Shown: piece by piece, positions 1 through 6,188 of the stretch
How the letters are laid out: each line of letters opens with the position of its first letter
Numbering within the stretch: position 1 is the stretch's first letter
NCBI GenBank assembly: GCA_041591635.1
Contig: JBFHRO010000188.1
Span: 1-6,375, forward strand
DNA length: 6,375 nucleotides
Direction: 5' to 3'
Source of the DNA: JACKOD01 sp041591635
GTDB taxonomy: Bacteria > Pseudomonadota > Gammaproteobacteria > Pseudomonadales > Oleiphilaceae
Translations under genes and position numbers: made by a program
Notes under the pieces: model-generated
Told to the model about the DNA's origin: nothing
The model's input: the letters and a program-made list of their open reading frames with translations, nothing else
The model's database searches: none

Positions 1-34
1 CTCTTTTCTATACCGTCTAACGCGCGCGCTCTTG

Positions 35-667
35 ATGAAACCCTATTGTACGACCAGCAAATTACAGCGTTATGGATTGCCGAGTCTCGGCGGGCAGATA
101 TCACTGATACTGATTGCGGTGTGGTTGCTCCTGTCTGGCAAGCCAGTCTATGCCAGTGACGACAAAACCGATCTCTCGTTTCAATCTTGCAGCGCCGTTG
201 CCAACGAAATGCTCACAACAACCCAGCTTTATCAGCGCGGCATTCCTTTGAACGAATTGCTGCCATCCTTGCCCGACATCAGTCCAAAAGGCCAGCAACG
301 GGTACGCGACCTGTACCAACGGCTGGAAACAGAAGGCATTACGTCGGTGTATTCCAAGATCAACAGCTCCTACTCCCAGTGCGCAAAACAGACCTATAAA
401 GAACTCGGCATGCCTGCCGCCGACTCACGAGACTATGGTTATTATTTTTGTGCGGGCGAAAACAAGATTCGCTATGAGATTGCCCTGGCCATTTATCTTC
501 AAGCCGAGCAGGAGGCGGTTATTGCGCAATTGCAGGAGCAACACAAAGTGATTGGTCGACACTATTACGCACTGGCCAAGGTCGAAGGGATTGATGCCGT
601 GTTTGATCTGATCGCCAGCGGTCACAAAAACTGCCTCAATCAGATCTATATCACGACACCCCACTGA
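35..667 (+). CDS. Exported four-cysteine protein of unknown function, internally duplicated
   Basis: I do not recognise the family. The ATG at 35 gives 210 residues; a TTG directly before it would add one residue and is less likely. No good ribosome binding site is visible before either start. Residues 1-40 look like a signal peptide: a basic start (K2, K9, R12), a hydrophobic core around 21-34 and a VYA cleavage site before SDD, so the mature protein should lie in the periplasm or outside the cell. The mature part has exactly four cysteines (C52, C116, C139, C200). Two stretches, about 49-121 and 136-205, share a pattern: an opening Cys, a helical region, then G-I-x2-V-(Y/F)-x2-I, a closing Cys and x3-(T/I)-Y. 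The Cys spacing is 64 and 61 residues, suggesting one disulfide per copy in a helical tandem repeat. It ends just before a tRNA promoter and no terminator hairpin is seen between them. The gene is confident, the function unknown. Confidence 0.8.
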   Translation: MKPYCTTSKLQRYGLPSLGGQISLILIAVWLLLSGKPVYASDDKTDLSFQSCSAVANEMLTTTQLYQRGIPLNELLPSLPDISPKGQQRVRDLYQRLETEGITSVYSKINSSYSQCAKQTYKELGMPAADSRDYGYYFCAGENKIRYEIALAIYLQAEQEAVIAQLQEQHKVIGRHYYALAKVEGIDAVFDLIASGHKNCLNQIYITTPH

Positions 668-691
668 GCAAAACCCGAGTACAAAAACCTG

Positions 692-720
692 TTGACACTG
701 ATACCTCGCGTCAATAATAT
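692..720 (+). promoter_or_regulatory. Sigma70-type promoter for tRNA-Glu
   Basis: A perfect -35 box TTGACA (692-697) is followed, after exactly 17 bases, by TAATAT (715-720), which matches the -10 consensus at four of six positions. The stretch after the -10 (721-730) is rich in G and C, as in the discriminators of stable-RNA promoters under stringent (ppGpp) control. Transcription would start near 726-728, about 28 bases before the tRNA. Stringent control is inferred from the discriminator alone. Confidence 0.8.
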
Positions 721-754
721 ACGCGCCACTTCAACGCGAGTCGCTGAACGCAGC

Positions 755-830
755 GTCCCCTTCGTCTAGAGGCCTAGGACACCGCCCTTTCACGGCGGTA
801 ACAGGGGTTCGAACCCCCTAGGGGACGCCA
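755..830 (+). tRNA. tRNA-Glu (anticodon UUC)
   Basis: This 76-base gene folds as a complete cloverleaf. The acceptor arm is 755-761 with 820-826, the discriminator base is G827 and CCA is encoded at 828-830. The anticodon stem is 782-786 with 794-798, and the loop CTTTCAC carries anticodon TTC at 789-791. The T arm is 803-807 with 815-819 around the loop TTCGAAC. From memory the sequence is nearly the same as E. coli tRNA-Glu. It reads GAA and GAG codons and, as Glu-tRNA, would also feed tetrapyrrole synthesis by the C5 pathway used in this group. It stands alone, with its own promoter and terminator, rather than inside an rRNA operon or a tRNA cluster. Confidence 0.98.
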
Positions 831-863
831 CTTTATTATGCGACAGCCTGAATCTGGATATTG

Positions 864-890
864 AAAAGCCATCATTTATGATGGCTTTTT
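864..890. terminator. Intrinsic terminator, probably bidirectional, between tRNA-Glu and ald
   Basis: The 7-base stem GCCATCA (868-874) / TGATGGC (879-885) has a 4-base loop (TTTA) and is extended by AAAA (864-867) facing TTTT (886-889). On the plus strand it ends in five T, a standard Rho-independent terminator 34 bases after the tRNA. On the minus strand the A run becomes four U after the same stem, and ald ends 28 bases before it, so the one hairpin can serve both converging transcripts. Confidence 0.85.
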
Positions 891-917
891 GCGTTTTACA
901 CGCCAGATATTGCGGCC

Positions 918-2012
918 TTAGCCACAAGACCGTTGTTGGGCTTTTGCGACGCGTTCACACAGCAACCGCCCGCCACGAATGCTCAACCCACTGGCCAGAT
1001 TCGGGTCTTTTTCCAGCGCGGTACTTACGCCCTCATTGGCCAGCGCAAGTACAAAAGGCAGGGTTACGTTTGTCAGCGCCCGGGTCGACGTCATAGGTAC
1101 CGCCGCCGGCATATTTGCCACGCAATAGTGCACCACGTTGTCCACCACATACGTTGGCTGATCATGAGTGGTCGGGCGCGACGTCTCAAAACACCCGCCC
1201 TGATCAATCGCCACATCTACCAGTACGGTTCCAGGCTGCATCTGCGCCAAATGATGGCGCTGTATCAATCGCGGCGCCTGGCCACCGGGAATCAGTACGG
1301 CACCAATCACCAAATCTGCGGTCAGCAAGCGTTGATCAATCGCATCCCGGGTGGCATAGAGGGTTTTCACCCGTCCACCGAAGCGCGCATCGAGTTTCGC
1401 CAGCACCTCAGGGGACTTATCCAAAACAGTGACGTCCGCCCCCAACCCAACCGCCATAACCGCCGCTTGCGTGCCTACCACCCCGCCCCCCAGAATCAGT
1501 ACCTGAGCCGGCAAAACACCAGCAACCCCACCAAGAAGCAAGCCCTTTCCTCCACCAGATTTCTGCAGCGCCGCCGCCCCTACCTGAACCGACAACCGAC
1601 CCGCAACCTCTGACATGGGGGCCAGCAACGGCAAAAACCCGTTAGCTGCCGTGACGGTTTCGTAGGCGATACAGGTGGCGCCGCTGGCCAGCAGATCATC
1701 GGTTTGCGCCCGATCGGGCGCCAGATGCAGATAGGTAAACAGCGTGTGCGCGGGAGTGAGCATTTTGCGTTCAATCGCTTGGGGCTCTTTCACCTTGACG
1801 ATAAGGTCAGACCCCTCATAAACCATCGCCATCTCGGGCAAGATAAGCGCACCGGCAGCAAGATACTGCTCGTCAGAAAACCCCGACCCCCTACCGGCCC
1901 CTGTCTCAACCAGCACCTGATGCCCGGCCAGCACCAGTTCCTTTGCTCCGGATGGCGTCATTCCAACCCGGTATTCCTGAGCTTTGATTTCTTTGGGTAC
2001 ACCTACGCGCAT
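918..2012 (-). CDS. ald: NAD-dependent alanine dehydrogenase (EC 1.4.1.1)
   Basis: The enzyme catalyses reversible oxidative deamination of L-alanine to pyruvate and ammonia with NAD+ in the cytosol. It allows growth on alanine or, in reverse, ammonia assimilation and NADH reoxidation. The product has 364 residues; family members are usually about 370. It opens with the family signature MRVGVPKEIK. The substrate and catalytic residues known from studied AlaDHs fall at the expected numbers: R15, K75 (in VKVKEP), H96 (in YLHLAPD) and D270 (in VAIDQGG). The Rossmann glycine motif is G175-x-G177-x2-G180 and D198 is placed to bind the NAD ribose. The stretches around PTTHDQPTYVVD (280-291) and HYCVANMPAAVP (295-306) are typical. 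The ATG has a strong GAGGTGAG site 5 bases upstream. The gene converges on tRNA-Glu and diverges from the EAL-HDOD gene. AlaDH genes are often controlled by Lrp/AsnC-type regulators; none is encoded here. No defect seen. Confidence 0.97.
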   Translation of the reverse strand: MRVGVPKEIKAQEYRVGMTPSGAKELVLAGHQVLVETGAGRGSGFSDEQYLAAGALILPEMAMVYEGSDLIVKVKEPQAIERKMLTPAHTLFTYLHLAPDRAQTDDLLASGATCIAYETVTAANGFLPLLAPMSEVAGRLSVQVGAAALQKSGGGKGLLLGGVAGVLPAQVLILGGGVVGTQAAVMAVGLGADVTVLDKSPEVLAKLDARFGGRVKTLYATRDAIDQRLLTADLVIGAVLIPGGQAPRLIQRHHLAQMQPGTVLVDVAIDQGGCFETSRPTTHDQPTYVVDNVVHYCVANMPAAVPMTSTRALTNVTLPFVLALANEGVSTALEKDPNLASGLSIRGGRLLCERVAKAQQRSCG

Positions 2013-2017
2013 AATGG

Positions 2018-2025
2018 CTCACCTC
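2018..2025 (-). promoter_or_regulatory. Strong ribosome binding site of ald
   Basis: Read on the minus strand this is GAGGTGAG, close to the ideal Shine-Dalgarno sequence, 5 bases from the ATG at 2012. It fixes the ald start and is clearly stronger than the sites before the other protein genes of the window. Confidence 0.8.
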
Positions 2026-2061
2026 ACCGCTTCAGGTTTTGGTTGTCAGAGTGGTTTTACA

Positions 2062-2067
2062 AGTATA
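2062..2067 (-). promoter_or_regulatory. Candidate -10 box of ald
   Basis: On the minus strand the hexamer reads TATACT (five of six to TATAAT), about 50 bases upstream of the ald start codon. The bases 17 or 18 positions upstream do not resemble TTGACA, so the promoter would be weak or activator-dependent. An inverted repeat (2076-2090) lies exactly where the -35 box would be. Called from sequence match only. Confidence 0.45.
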
Positions 2068-2075
2068 GCGAACGT

Positions 2076-2090
2076 CCATGCGAATCATGG
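2076..2090. repeat. Inverted repeat CCATG-N5-CATGG, candidate operator
   Basis: Two perfect 5-base arms (2076-2080 and 2086-2090) are centred 10 bases apart, about one helical turn, as expected for a dimeric regulator. The site covers the -35 position of the candidate ald promoter and touches the -35 region of the divergent EAL-HDOD promoter. Arms this short can arise by chance, so the location carries most of the weight. Confidence 0.35.
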
Positions 2091-2105
2091 CCTGTGAATT
2101 CAGCG

Positions 2106-2121
2106 TAATTGTCTACAATTA
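2106..2121. repeat. Perfect 16-base palindrome over the EAL-HDOD promoter, candidate operator
   Basis: TAATTGT (2106-2112) and ACAATTA (2115-2121) are perfect 7-base inverted arms with a 2-base spacer. The candidate -10 box of the EAL-HDOD gene lies inside it. An AT-rich dyad in that place is typical of a repressor site that blocks RNA polymerase. It is not followed by a T run, so it is not a terminator. The regulator is unknown and none is encoded in the window. Confidence 0.5.
2114..2119 (+). promoter_or_regulatory. Candidate -10 box of the EAL-HDOD gene
   Basis: TACAAT matches TATAAT at five of six positions. A weak -35 (CTGTGA at 2092-2097, spacing 16) is the best partner. Transcription would start near 2126 and give a leader of about 40 bases. 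The start codon at 2166 has only a poor ribosome site (GGAA at 2153-2156, 9 bases upstream). Confidence 0.45.
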
Positions 2122-2165
2122 AACCAGACCCTCCTCTCGCGACGCTGTAACCGGAAACCGACCAG

Positions 2166-3377
2166 ATGACTCAGGAAAATGTGCTTCTTGCGCGCCAACC
2201 TATTTACAACGCCAACAAGGAAGTGGTCGCGTACGAACTCCTGTTTCGTCCTGAAAGCCAGTACGACATGCCTCAGTTCGATGGGCACAAGGCCACATCC
2301 CGGGTTTTGCTCAATGCCTTTACCGAAAGCGATATCTGCTCTATCACGGGCGGATTACCGGCTTTCGTCAATTTTACCGAGGAACTGATTCACAACCCGC
2401 CCCCCTTTGACGCAAAGCACCTGGTCATTGAAGTACTCGAAAACATTGACATCAATGCTCAGCTCATCAGCTCAATAAAAAAACTGAAACAAAAAGGCTA
2501 TAAGATCGCGCTTGACGATTTTGTGATGGATGAGCGTTACGAGCCGCTGCTGCGAATGGCGGACATCATCAAGCTGGAACTGCCCCAAATGACGGGAGAC
2601 AAGCTCGTTAACACCATTAACCAGCTCAAGCCCTATTCAGCCCAGCTGCTGGCAGAAAAAATCGAAACGCCCGAAGAGTACAAACGCTGCCTTGCTGCCG
2701 GCTGCACGCTGTTCCAGGGCTATTTTCTGAGCAAGCCGGAAATTGTGAAAGGGCAGAAAATGCCCTCAAACAAGCTGATAGTGCTCAAGCTGTTGGGTGA
2801 ATTACAAAATCCGGTCATTGACATCAAGCAGTTGAACACCGTGATCAGCCATGATCCATCGCTGAGCTTCAAGCTGCTAAAGCTGGTGAATTCAGCCGCA
2901 TTTCGCCGTTCAAAAGACATAAGTTCGATTCACATGGCGGTGATGCTGTTAGGTATATCGCGAGTCAAAAGCTGGGCCAGCATGCTGGCGCTGAGCAATC
3001 TGGATGACAAGCCACTGGCTTTGCGCCACATGTCACTCGTGCGCGCTCGGCAATGCGAGCTACTGGCAGAAAAACTCGAACCAGATCAGTTGGATACCTA
3101 CTTCACCATTGGCATGCTCTCGTGCCTGGATGCCTATTTTGACATGCCGCTCAAGGACATCATTGATAAAATCAACTTGCAAGGCCCGGTTCGCGACGCG
3201 CTCACTCACTACAAAGGGCGCCCCGGCCTGGCGCTGCACACGGTGAAACACTACGACAGCGCTCACTGGCACGACATTCACTGGAATCTGCTCGAAAAAG
3301 TCGGCATCGACCGCCAGGAAGTCAACCGGATGTTCATTGAAGCCATCCGCTGGGCCAACGAACACAACGACCAGTAA
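2166..3377 (+). CDS. EAL-HDOD signalling protein, YuxH-like (COG3434 type)
   Basis: This is a 403-residue soluble protein with no signal peptide or membrane segment. Residues about 5-195 form an EAL domain, the fold that hydrolyses cyclic di-GMP to pGpG. The EAL signature reads YELLFR (23-28), as usual in this family. Residues equivalent to the metal and catalytic set are all present: E24, N69, E89 and E92, D117 and D118, K136, E164 and Q184 (in QGYFLSKP). The loop after the Asp pair is DDFVMD instead of DDFGTG, so turnover may be weak or absent. Residues about 200-390 form an HDOD domain (HDPSLSFKLLKLVNSAAF at 229-246; LLGISRVKSW at 261-270), a helical domain related to HD hydrolases but lacking their metal ligands, probably a protein-interaction module. 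It diverges from ald and precedes a second c-di-GMP gene by 345 bases. It could be a phosphodiesterase or a c-di-GMP-binding adaptor. Family call is firm, activity open. Confidence 0.93.
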   Translation: MTQENVLLARQPIYNANKEVVAYELLFRPESQYDMPQFDGHKATSRVLLNAFTESDICSITGGLPAFVNFTEELIHNPPPFDAKHLVIEVLENIDINAQLISSIKKLKQKGYKIALDDFVMDERYEPLLRMADIIKLELPQMTGDKLVNTINQLKPYSAQLLAEKIETPEEYKRCLAAGCTLFQGYFLSKPEIVKGQKMPSNKLIVLKLLGELQNPVIDIKQLNTVISHDPSLSFKLLKLVNSAAFRRSKDISSIHMAVMLLGISRVKSWASMLALSNLDDKPLALRHMSLVRARQCELLAEKLEPDQLDTYFTIGMLSCLDAYFDMPLKDIIDKINLQGPVRDALTHYKGRPGLALHTVKHYDSAHWHDIHWNLLEKVGIDRQEVNRMFIEAIRWANEHNDQ

Positions 3378-3410
3378 TTCATCCACGGCCAGAAGGCGAT
3401 TTATTCTTCA

Positions 3411-3446
3411 TAACCACTTCTATCTCAGGTGGTTAGGTTCTTCTTT
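3411..3446 (+). terminator. Possible terminator after the EAL-HDOD gene
   Basis: TAACCAC (3411-3417) pairs perfectly with GTGGTTA (3429-3435) around an 11-base loop, and a pyrimidine-rich tail with six T in nine bases follows (3438-3446). It lies 33 bases after the EAL-HDOD stop codon. The stem is modest and the T run is interrupted, so termination would be partial at best. The stop codon of the possible minus-strand ORF falls in the right arm. Confidence 0.4.
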
Positions 3447-3636
3447 TAAAGATTTCGTAAAAAACCTCGGAGCCAGCAGTCATGGCGGTAAAAGCTGGTC
3501 TATTATTAGGGGCTGTGATCGAAAAAATCTGTGGTCTTAACGCCCAAGCCAGCCAGATCCCTGCGGGAATCAAGCATGGAAGATGCAGTACGATTAACAT
3601 AGCTGTGATTGTCAGGCTCTCGGCTTTTTTTGCCAT
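3433..3636 (-). CDS. Possible small membrane protein (67 residues), uncertain
   Basis: This is the best gene candidate in the 345-base gap between the two c-di-GMP genes, and I do not recognise it. The ATG at 3636 has an AGG ribosome site 7 bases upstream (3644-3646, minus strand). The product starts with a basic MAKKAE, has a hydrophobic stretch at about 8-33 that could cross the membrane once, then a polar part and a basic end (KRRT). The order of charges would put the start in the cytoplasm. Several codons are ones usually rare in this group (three AGA), unlike the neighbours. It would converge on the EAL-HDOD gene. An overlapping plus-strand ORF (3482-3694) is about as long, so a chance ORF is quite possible. 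Confidence 0.25.
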   Translation of the reverse strand: MAKKAESLTITAMLIVLHLPCLIPAGIWLAWALRPQIFSITAPNNRPAFTAMTAGSEVFYEIFKRRT

Positions 3637-3665
3637 TAACCTGCCTACACAAGCCTGGTGTTCAG

Positions 3666-3695
3666 ATCACATGCGTTACCAGGGAACCCTATGAT
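3666..3695 (+). promoter_or_regulatory. Candidate promoter of the GGDEF-EAL gene
   Basis: TATGAT (3690-3695) matches the -10 consensus at five of six positions and ATCACA (3666-3671) matches the -35 at four of six, with 18 bases between. Transcription would begin near 3702, leaving a leader of only about 20 bases before the ATG at 3723. Recognised from consensus match only. Confidence 0.4.
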
Positions 3696-3722
3696 AGTGA
3701 CAGGACCAACCCAAAACTTGCC

Positions 3723-6149
3723 ATGCACAGTTTAATCAACAAAATCACGCAGTTCAGAAAACGCTCCCCGCTTTCGTTCCGAATGCTGGCTTACATTCTG
3801 CTGGCCAGCTCTCTGTTCACGCTGGCCACCGCAAGCATTCAGATTTACGCCGACTACCGGCAAGACATGAGTCTCGTCACCGAACATCTGGATGTCATTG
3901 AAACCGGCTACATGAGCAGTCTCTCGCGCAGCCTTTGGTCGCTTGATTTGAAGCTGCTGCAAGTTCAGCTGCAGGGGATTTTGAATTTACCGGATATTGT
4001 CCATTTGAAGCTCAAGATCTATCCGGATCAAGAAATGGAATTGGGAGAAATGAACCCCGACATCCCGACCATTGCCCACTCCTTTGCACTGATTCATCAA
4101 GGTGATGACACCTATACACTGGGGGAGCTCACCGTCACCGCCAGTCTCAACGAAATCTACAAGGCCCTGCGTCAGAAGGTCATCATCATTCTGACTACCC
4201 AGACATTCAAAACTTTCTTTATTTCGATTCTGATTCTGTGGATCTTTCAGTCGCTGGTAACCCGACACCTGACACGCATGGCCGACTACGCCAAGCAGCT
4301 CAAACTCAATGCGCTGGACAACTCCCTGGTACTAAGCCGGCCCACTACCAACTTCAACAAAGACGACGAACTCAGCCGGGTGGTGAACGCCATCAACCAG
4401 ATGCGGGCCACCCTCTTGCATGACCTGGAAAAACAGCAGGCCGACGAACAGCAAATTCGCAAGCTCTCGCTGGCCATTGCCCAGAGTCCGTCCTCGGTGC
4501 TCATCTGCGACAATCACTGGAGAATCGAGTACGCGAATCACAAGTTTACCCAGCTTACCGGACACAGCCTGGAGGAGATCACCGGGCGGCATCCACGCGA
4601 CATTTCTGCAGATCCTGGCGATATTGAGCACCGGCAGTTGTGGGAAACCATCCAGATCCAACTGGAGCGGGTCGGTGTCTGGCAAGGCGAGGTTCACAGC
4701 ATTCGCAAAAATGGCGAGCGTTTCTGGGAGCAGGTCGTAATCACCCCGATTCGTAACGAAGAACAGAAGCCAACCCACTACCTGATTCTTGGCGAAGACA
4801 TCAGCATTCGCAAAGGCTACGAGCAACAACTGCTGCGGCAGGCCAATTACGACATACTCACCGGGCTGCCCAATCGCATGCTGGCGCTTGATCGCCTGAA
4901 ACTGGCACTGGCCCAGGCTCGGCGAGAGGAACTCATGGTGGGGCTGATGTTCCTTGATCTCGACAACTTCAAGCACATCAATGACACCATGGGTCACGAT
5001 AATGGCGACAGCCTGCTGATTGAGGTGTCCAGACGGATTTCGTCCTGCTTGCGAGGCACCAGCACAGTGGCACGTTTGGGCGGCGATGAATTCCTGATCA
5101 TCTTGCCGTCACTCACCGACCCGATTGCCACAGAGCAAGTGGCCGAGCGCATTCTCAAAACCTTCTCGGTACCCTATTTGCTTAACAATCAGGAAGTTTT
5201 TGTTTCCACCAGCATCGGCATTGCCATCTACCCCACCGACAGCGACAGCAGCAGCACGCTGTTGCAACACGCCGACGCCGCCATGTATCAGGCCAAGAGC
5301 AAGGGCAAGAGCGCCTTCATGCGTTTTCTGCCCGAAATGAAACAGCATTCGCAAGAACGGCTGCAACTCGAAAGCCGCCTGCGCCGGGCCCTTGAGCTTA
5401 ACGAATTCGAGCTTTACTACCAGCCGATTATCGAGGTGGCCAGTAACCGCCTGATCGGTGCAGAGGCCCTGATTCGCTGGCTCAACCCCGCCATGGGCAT
5501 GGTCGCACCCGACAAGTTCATCCCCCTTGCTGAAGAGACTGGCTTGATCATACCAATAGGTGAATGGGTACTCGAAACGGCCTGCCGGGATGCCAAGGCA
5601 TGGCACGACCAGCACGGACTGGAGCTGACCATTGCCGTGAACGTATCACCGCGCCAGTTCCGCGACCCCAACTTTATCAACATGGTTGAACGCATTCTGA
5701 CCGTCAACAAACTTCCGGCCCAGCAGCTCGAACTGGAAATCACCGAGCGCCTCATCCTGGACGACTCCATCGAGACGTATCACATTCTTTCGACGCTGGA
5801 TGGCTTTGGGGTGAAACTGTCGGTAGACGACTTTGGCACCGGCTATTCAGCCCTGGGGTATCTTAAGAGCTATCCCTTTGACACCCTGAAGATTGATAAA
5901 TCTTTCGTTCAGGACGTCATCAAGGAGCAGGAAGACGCGGCGTTGGTGAAGGCCATTATCACCATGGCACACAGCCTTGGCTTGCGCGTGATTGCCGAGG
6001 GTGTCGAGGAGCTTGATCAGCTGAACTTCCTCAAGTCGCACAATTGCGATTTTGCTCAGGGCTACTACTTTAACCGTCCCACCGCAATTGCCGATTTCAT
6101 CAAGTGGACCCATACCCACGAGGAAATCAATACAACCGAAACATTATAA
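3723..6149 (+). CDS. Membrane receptor with HAMP, PAS, GGDEF and EAL domains (c-di-GMP cyclase/phosphodiesterase)
   Basis: With the ATG at 3723 the protein has 808 residues. The frame stays open upstream to a TTG at 3609, but that would translate the candidate promoter and put 38 residues before a good membrane-insertion start. No clear ribosome site precedes 3723. Order: basic start, membrane helix at about 21-41, periplasmic sensor of about 110 residues (42-152) with the pattern SLW-x2-D and QLQGILNLPDI, perhaps CHASE-like, second helix at about 153-176, HAMP (177-235), PAS (246-362), GGDEF (367-537), EAL (547-797). The cyclase site looks intact: DLDNFK (412-417), GHDNGD (424-429), GGDEF (453-457). 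The product-inhibition I-site reads R444-x2-S447, not RxxD. The phosphodiesterase site looks complete: EAL (581-583), N640, E672 and E675, D702 and D703 in DDFGTG, K723, E759, Q779. So it may both make (2 GTP to c-di-GMP) and break c-di-GMP, set by periplasmic and PAS signals. Which activity dominates cannot be read from sequence. Confidence 0.95.
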   Translation: MHSLINKITQFRKRSPLSFRMLAYILLASSLFTLATASIQIYADYRQDMSLVTEHLDVIETGYMSSLSRSLWSLDLKLLQVQLQGILNLPDIVHLKLKIYPDQEMELGEMNPDIPTIAHSFALIHQGDDTYTLGELTVTASLNEIYKALRQKVIIILTTQTFKTFFISILILWIFQSLVTRHLTRMADYAKQLKLNALDNSLVLSRPTTNFNKDDELSRVVNAINQMRATLLHDLEKQQADEQQIRKLSLAIAQSPSSVLICDNHWRIEYANHKFTQLTGHSLEEITGRHPRDISADPGDIEHRQLWETIQIQLERVGVWQGEVHSIRKNGERFWEQVVITPIRNEEQKPTHYLILGEDISIRKGYEQQLLRQANYDILTGLPNRMLALDRLKLALAQARREELMVGLMFLDLDNFKHINDTMGHDNGDSLLIEVSRRISSCLRGTSTVARLGGDEFLIILPSLTDPIATEQVAERILKTFSVPYLLNNQEVFVSTSIGIAIYPTDSDSSSTLLQHADAAMYQAKSKGKSAFMRFLPEMKQHSQERLQLESRLRRALELNEFELYYQPIIEVASNRLIGAEALIRWLNPAMGMVAPDKFIPLAEETGLIIPIGEWVLETACRDAKAWHDQHGLELTIAVNVSPRQFRDPNFINMVERILTVNKLPAQQLELEITERLILDDSIETYHILSTLDGFGVKLSVDDFGTGYSALGYLKSYPFDTLKIDKSFVQDVIKEQEDAALVKAIITMAHSLGLRVIAEGVEELDQLNFLKSHNCDFAQGYYFNRPTAIADFIKWTHTHEEINTTETL

Positions 6150-6188
6150 GTATCGCCAACCCACAGATAACGCGTTTTTGGTTGGGTG

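Noticed and set aside
21..29. CGCGCGCGC run just before the first gene
   Set aside because: An alternating run this short is common in such genomes and no regulatory context is visible at the window edge.
933..1613. Long plus-strand ORF (226 codons) inside ald
   Set aside because: It is antisense to a gene with all family motifs, its product is rich in Arg, His and Pro without a recognisable domain, and it has no credible start signal.
3430..3545. GGTTAGG and CTTAACGCC pieces resembling integron attC core sites
   Set aside because: The full inner and outer arms of an attC hairpin are absent, and no cassette array or integrase is present.
3482..3694. Plus-strand ORF of 70 codons in the gap before the GGDEF-EAL gene
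   Set aside because: It has no clear ribosome site, its product shows no recognisable domain and it overlaps the candidate promoter; the opposite-strand ORF is slightly better supported.
3609..3722. TTG start giving an 846-residue GGDEF-EAL protein
   Set aside because: The extra 38 residues have no family feature, have no ribosome site and would cover the candidate promoter; the ATG at 3723 places basic residues just before the first membrane helix.
3378..3722. Possible c-di-GMP (GEMM) riboswitch before the GGDEF-EAL gene
   Set aside because: I looked for the conserved GEMM elements (the GNRA-type loop, its receptor and the CGCAAAGCC-like core) and found none in order. A covariance-model scan would settle it.
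4332..4997. Minus-strand ORF of 221 codons within the GGDEF-EAL gene
   Set aside because: It lies opposite the PAS/GGDEF coding sequence, which is clearly genuine; the antisense product shows no domain.
6156..6185. CCAACC / GGTTGG hairpin after the GGDEF-EAL gene
   Set aside because: The stem is only six bases with an 18-base loop, and the T run lies in the loop instead of after the stem, so it is not a convincing terminator.
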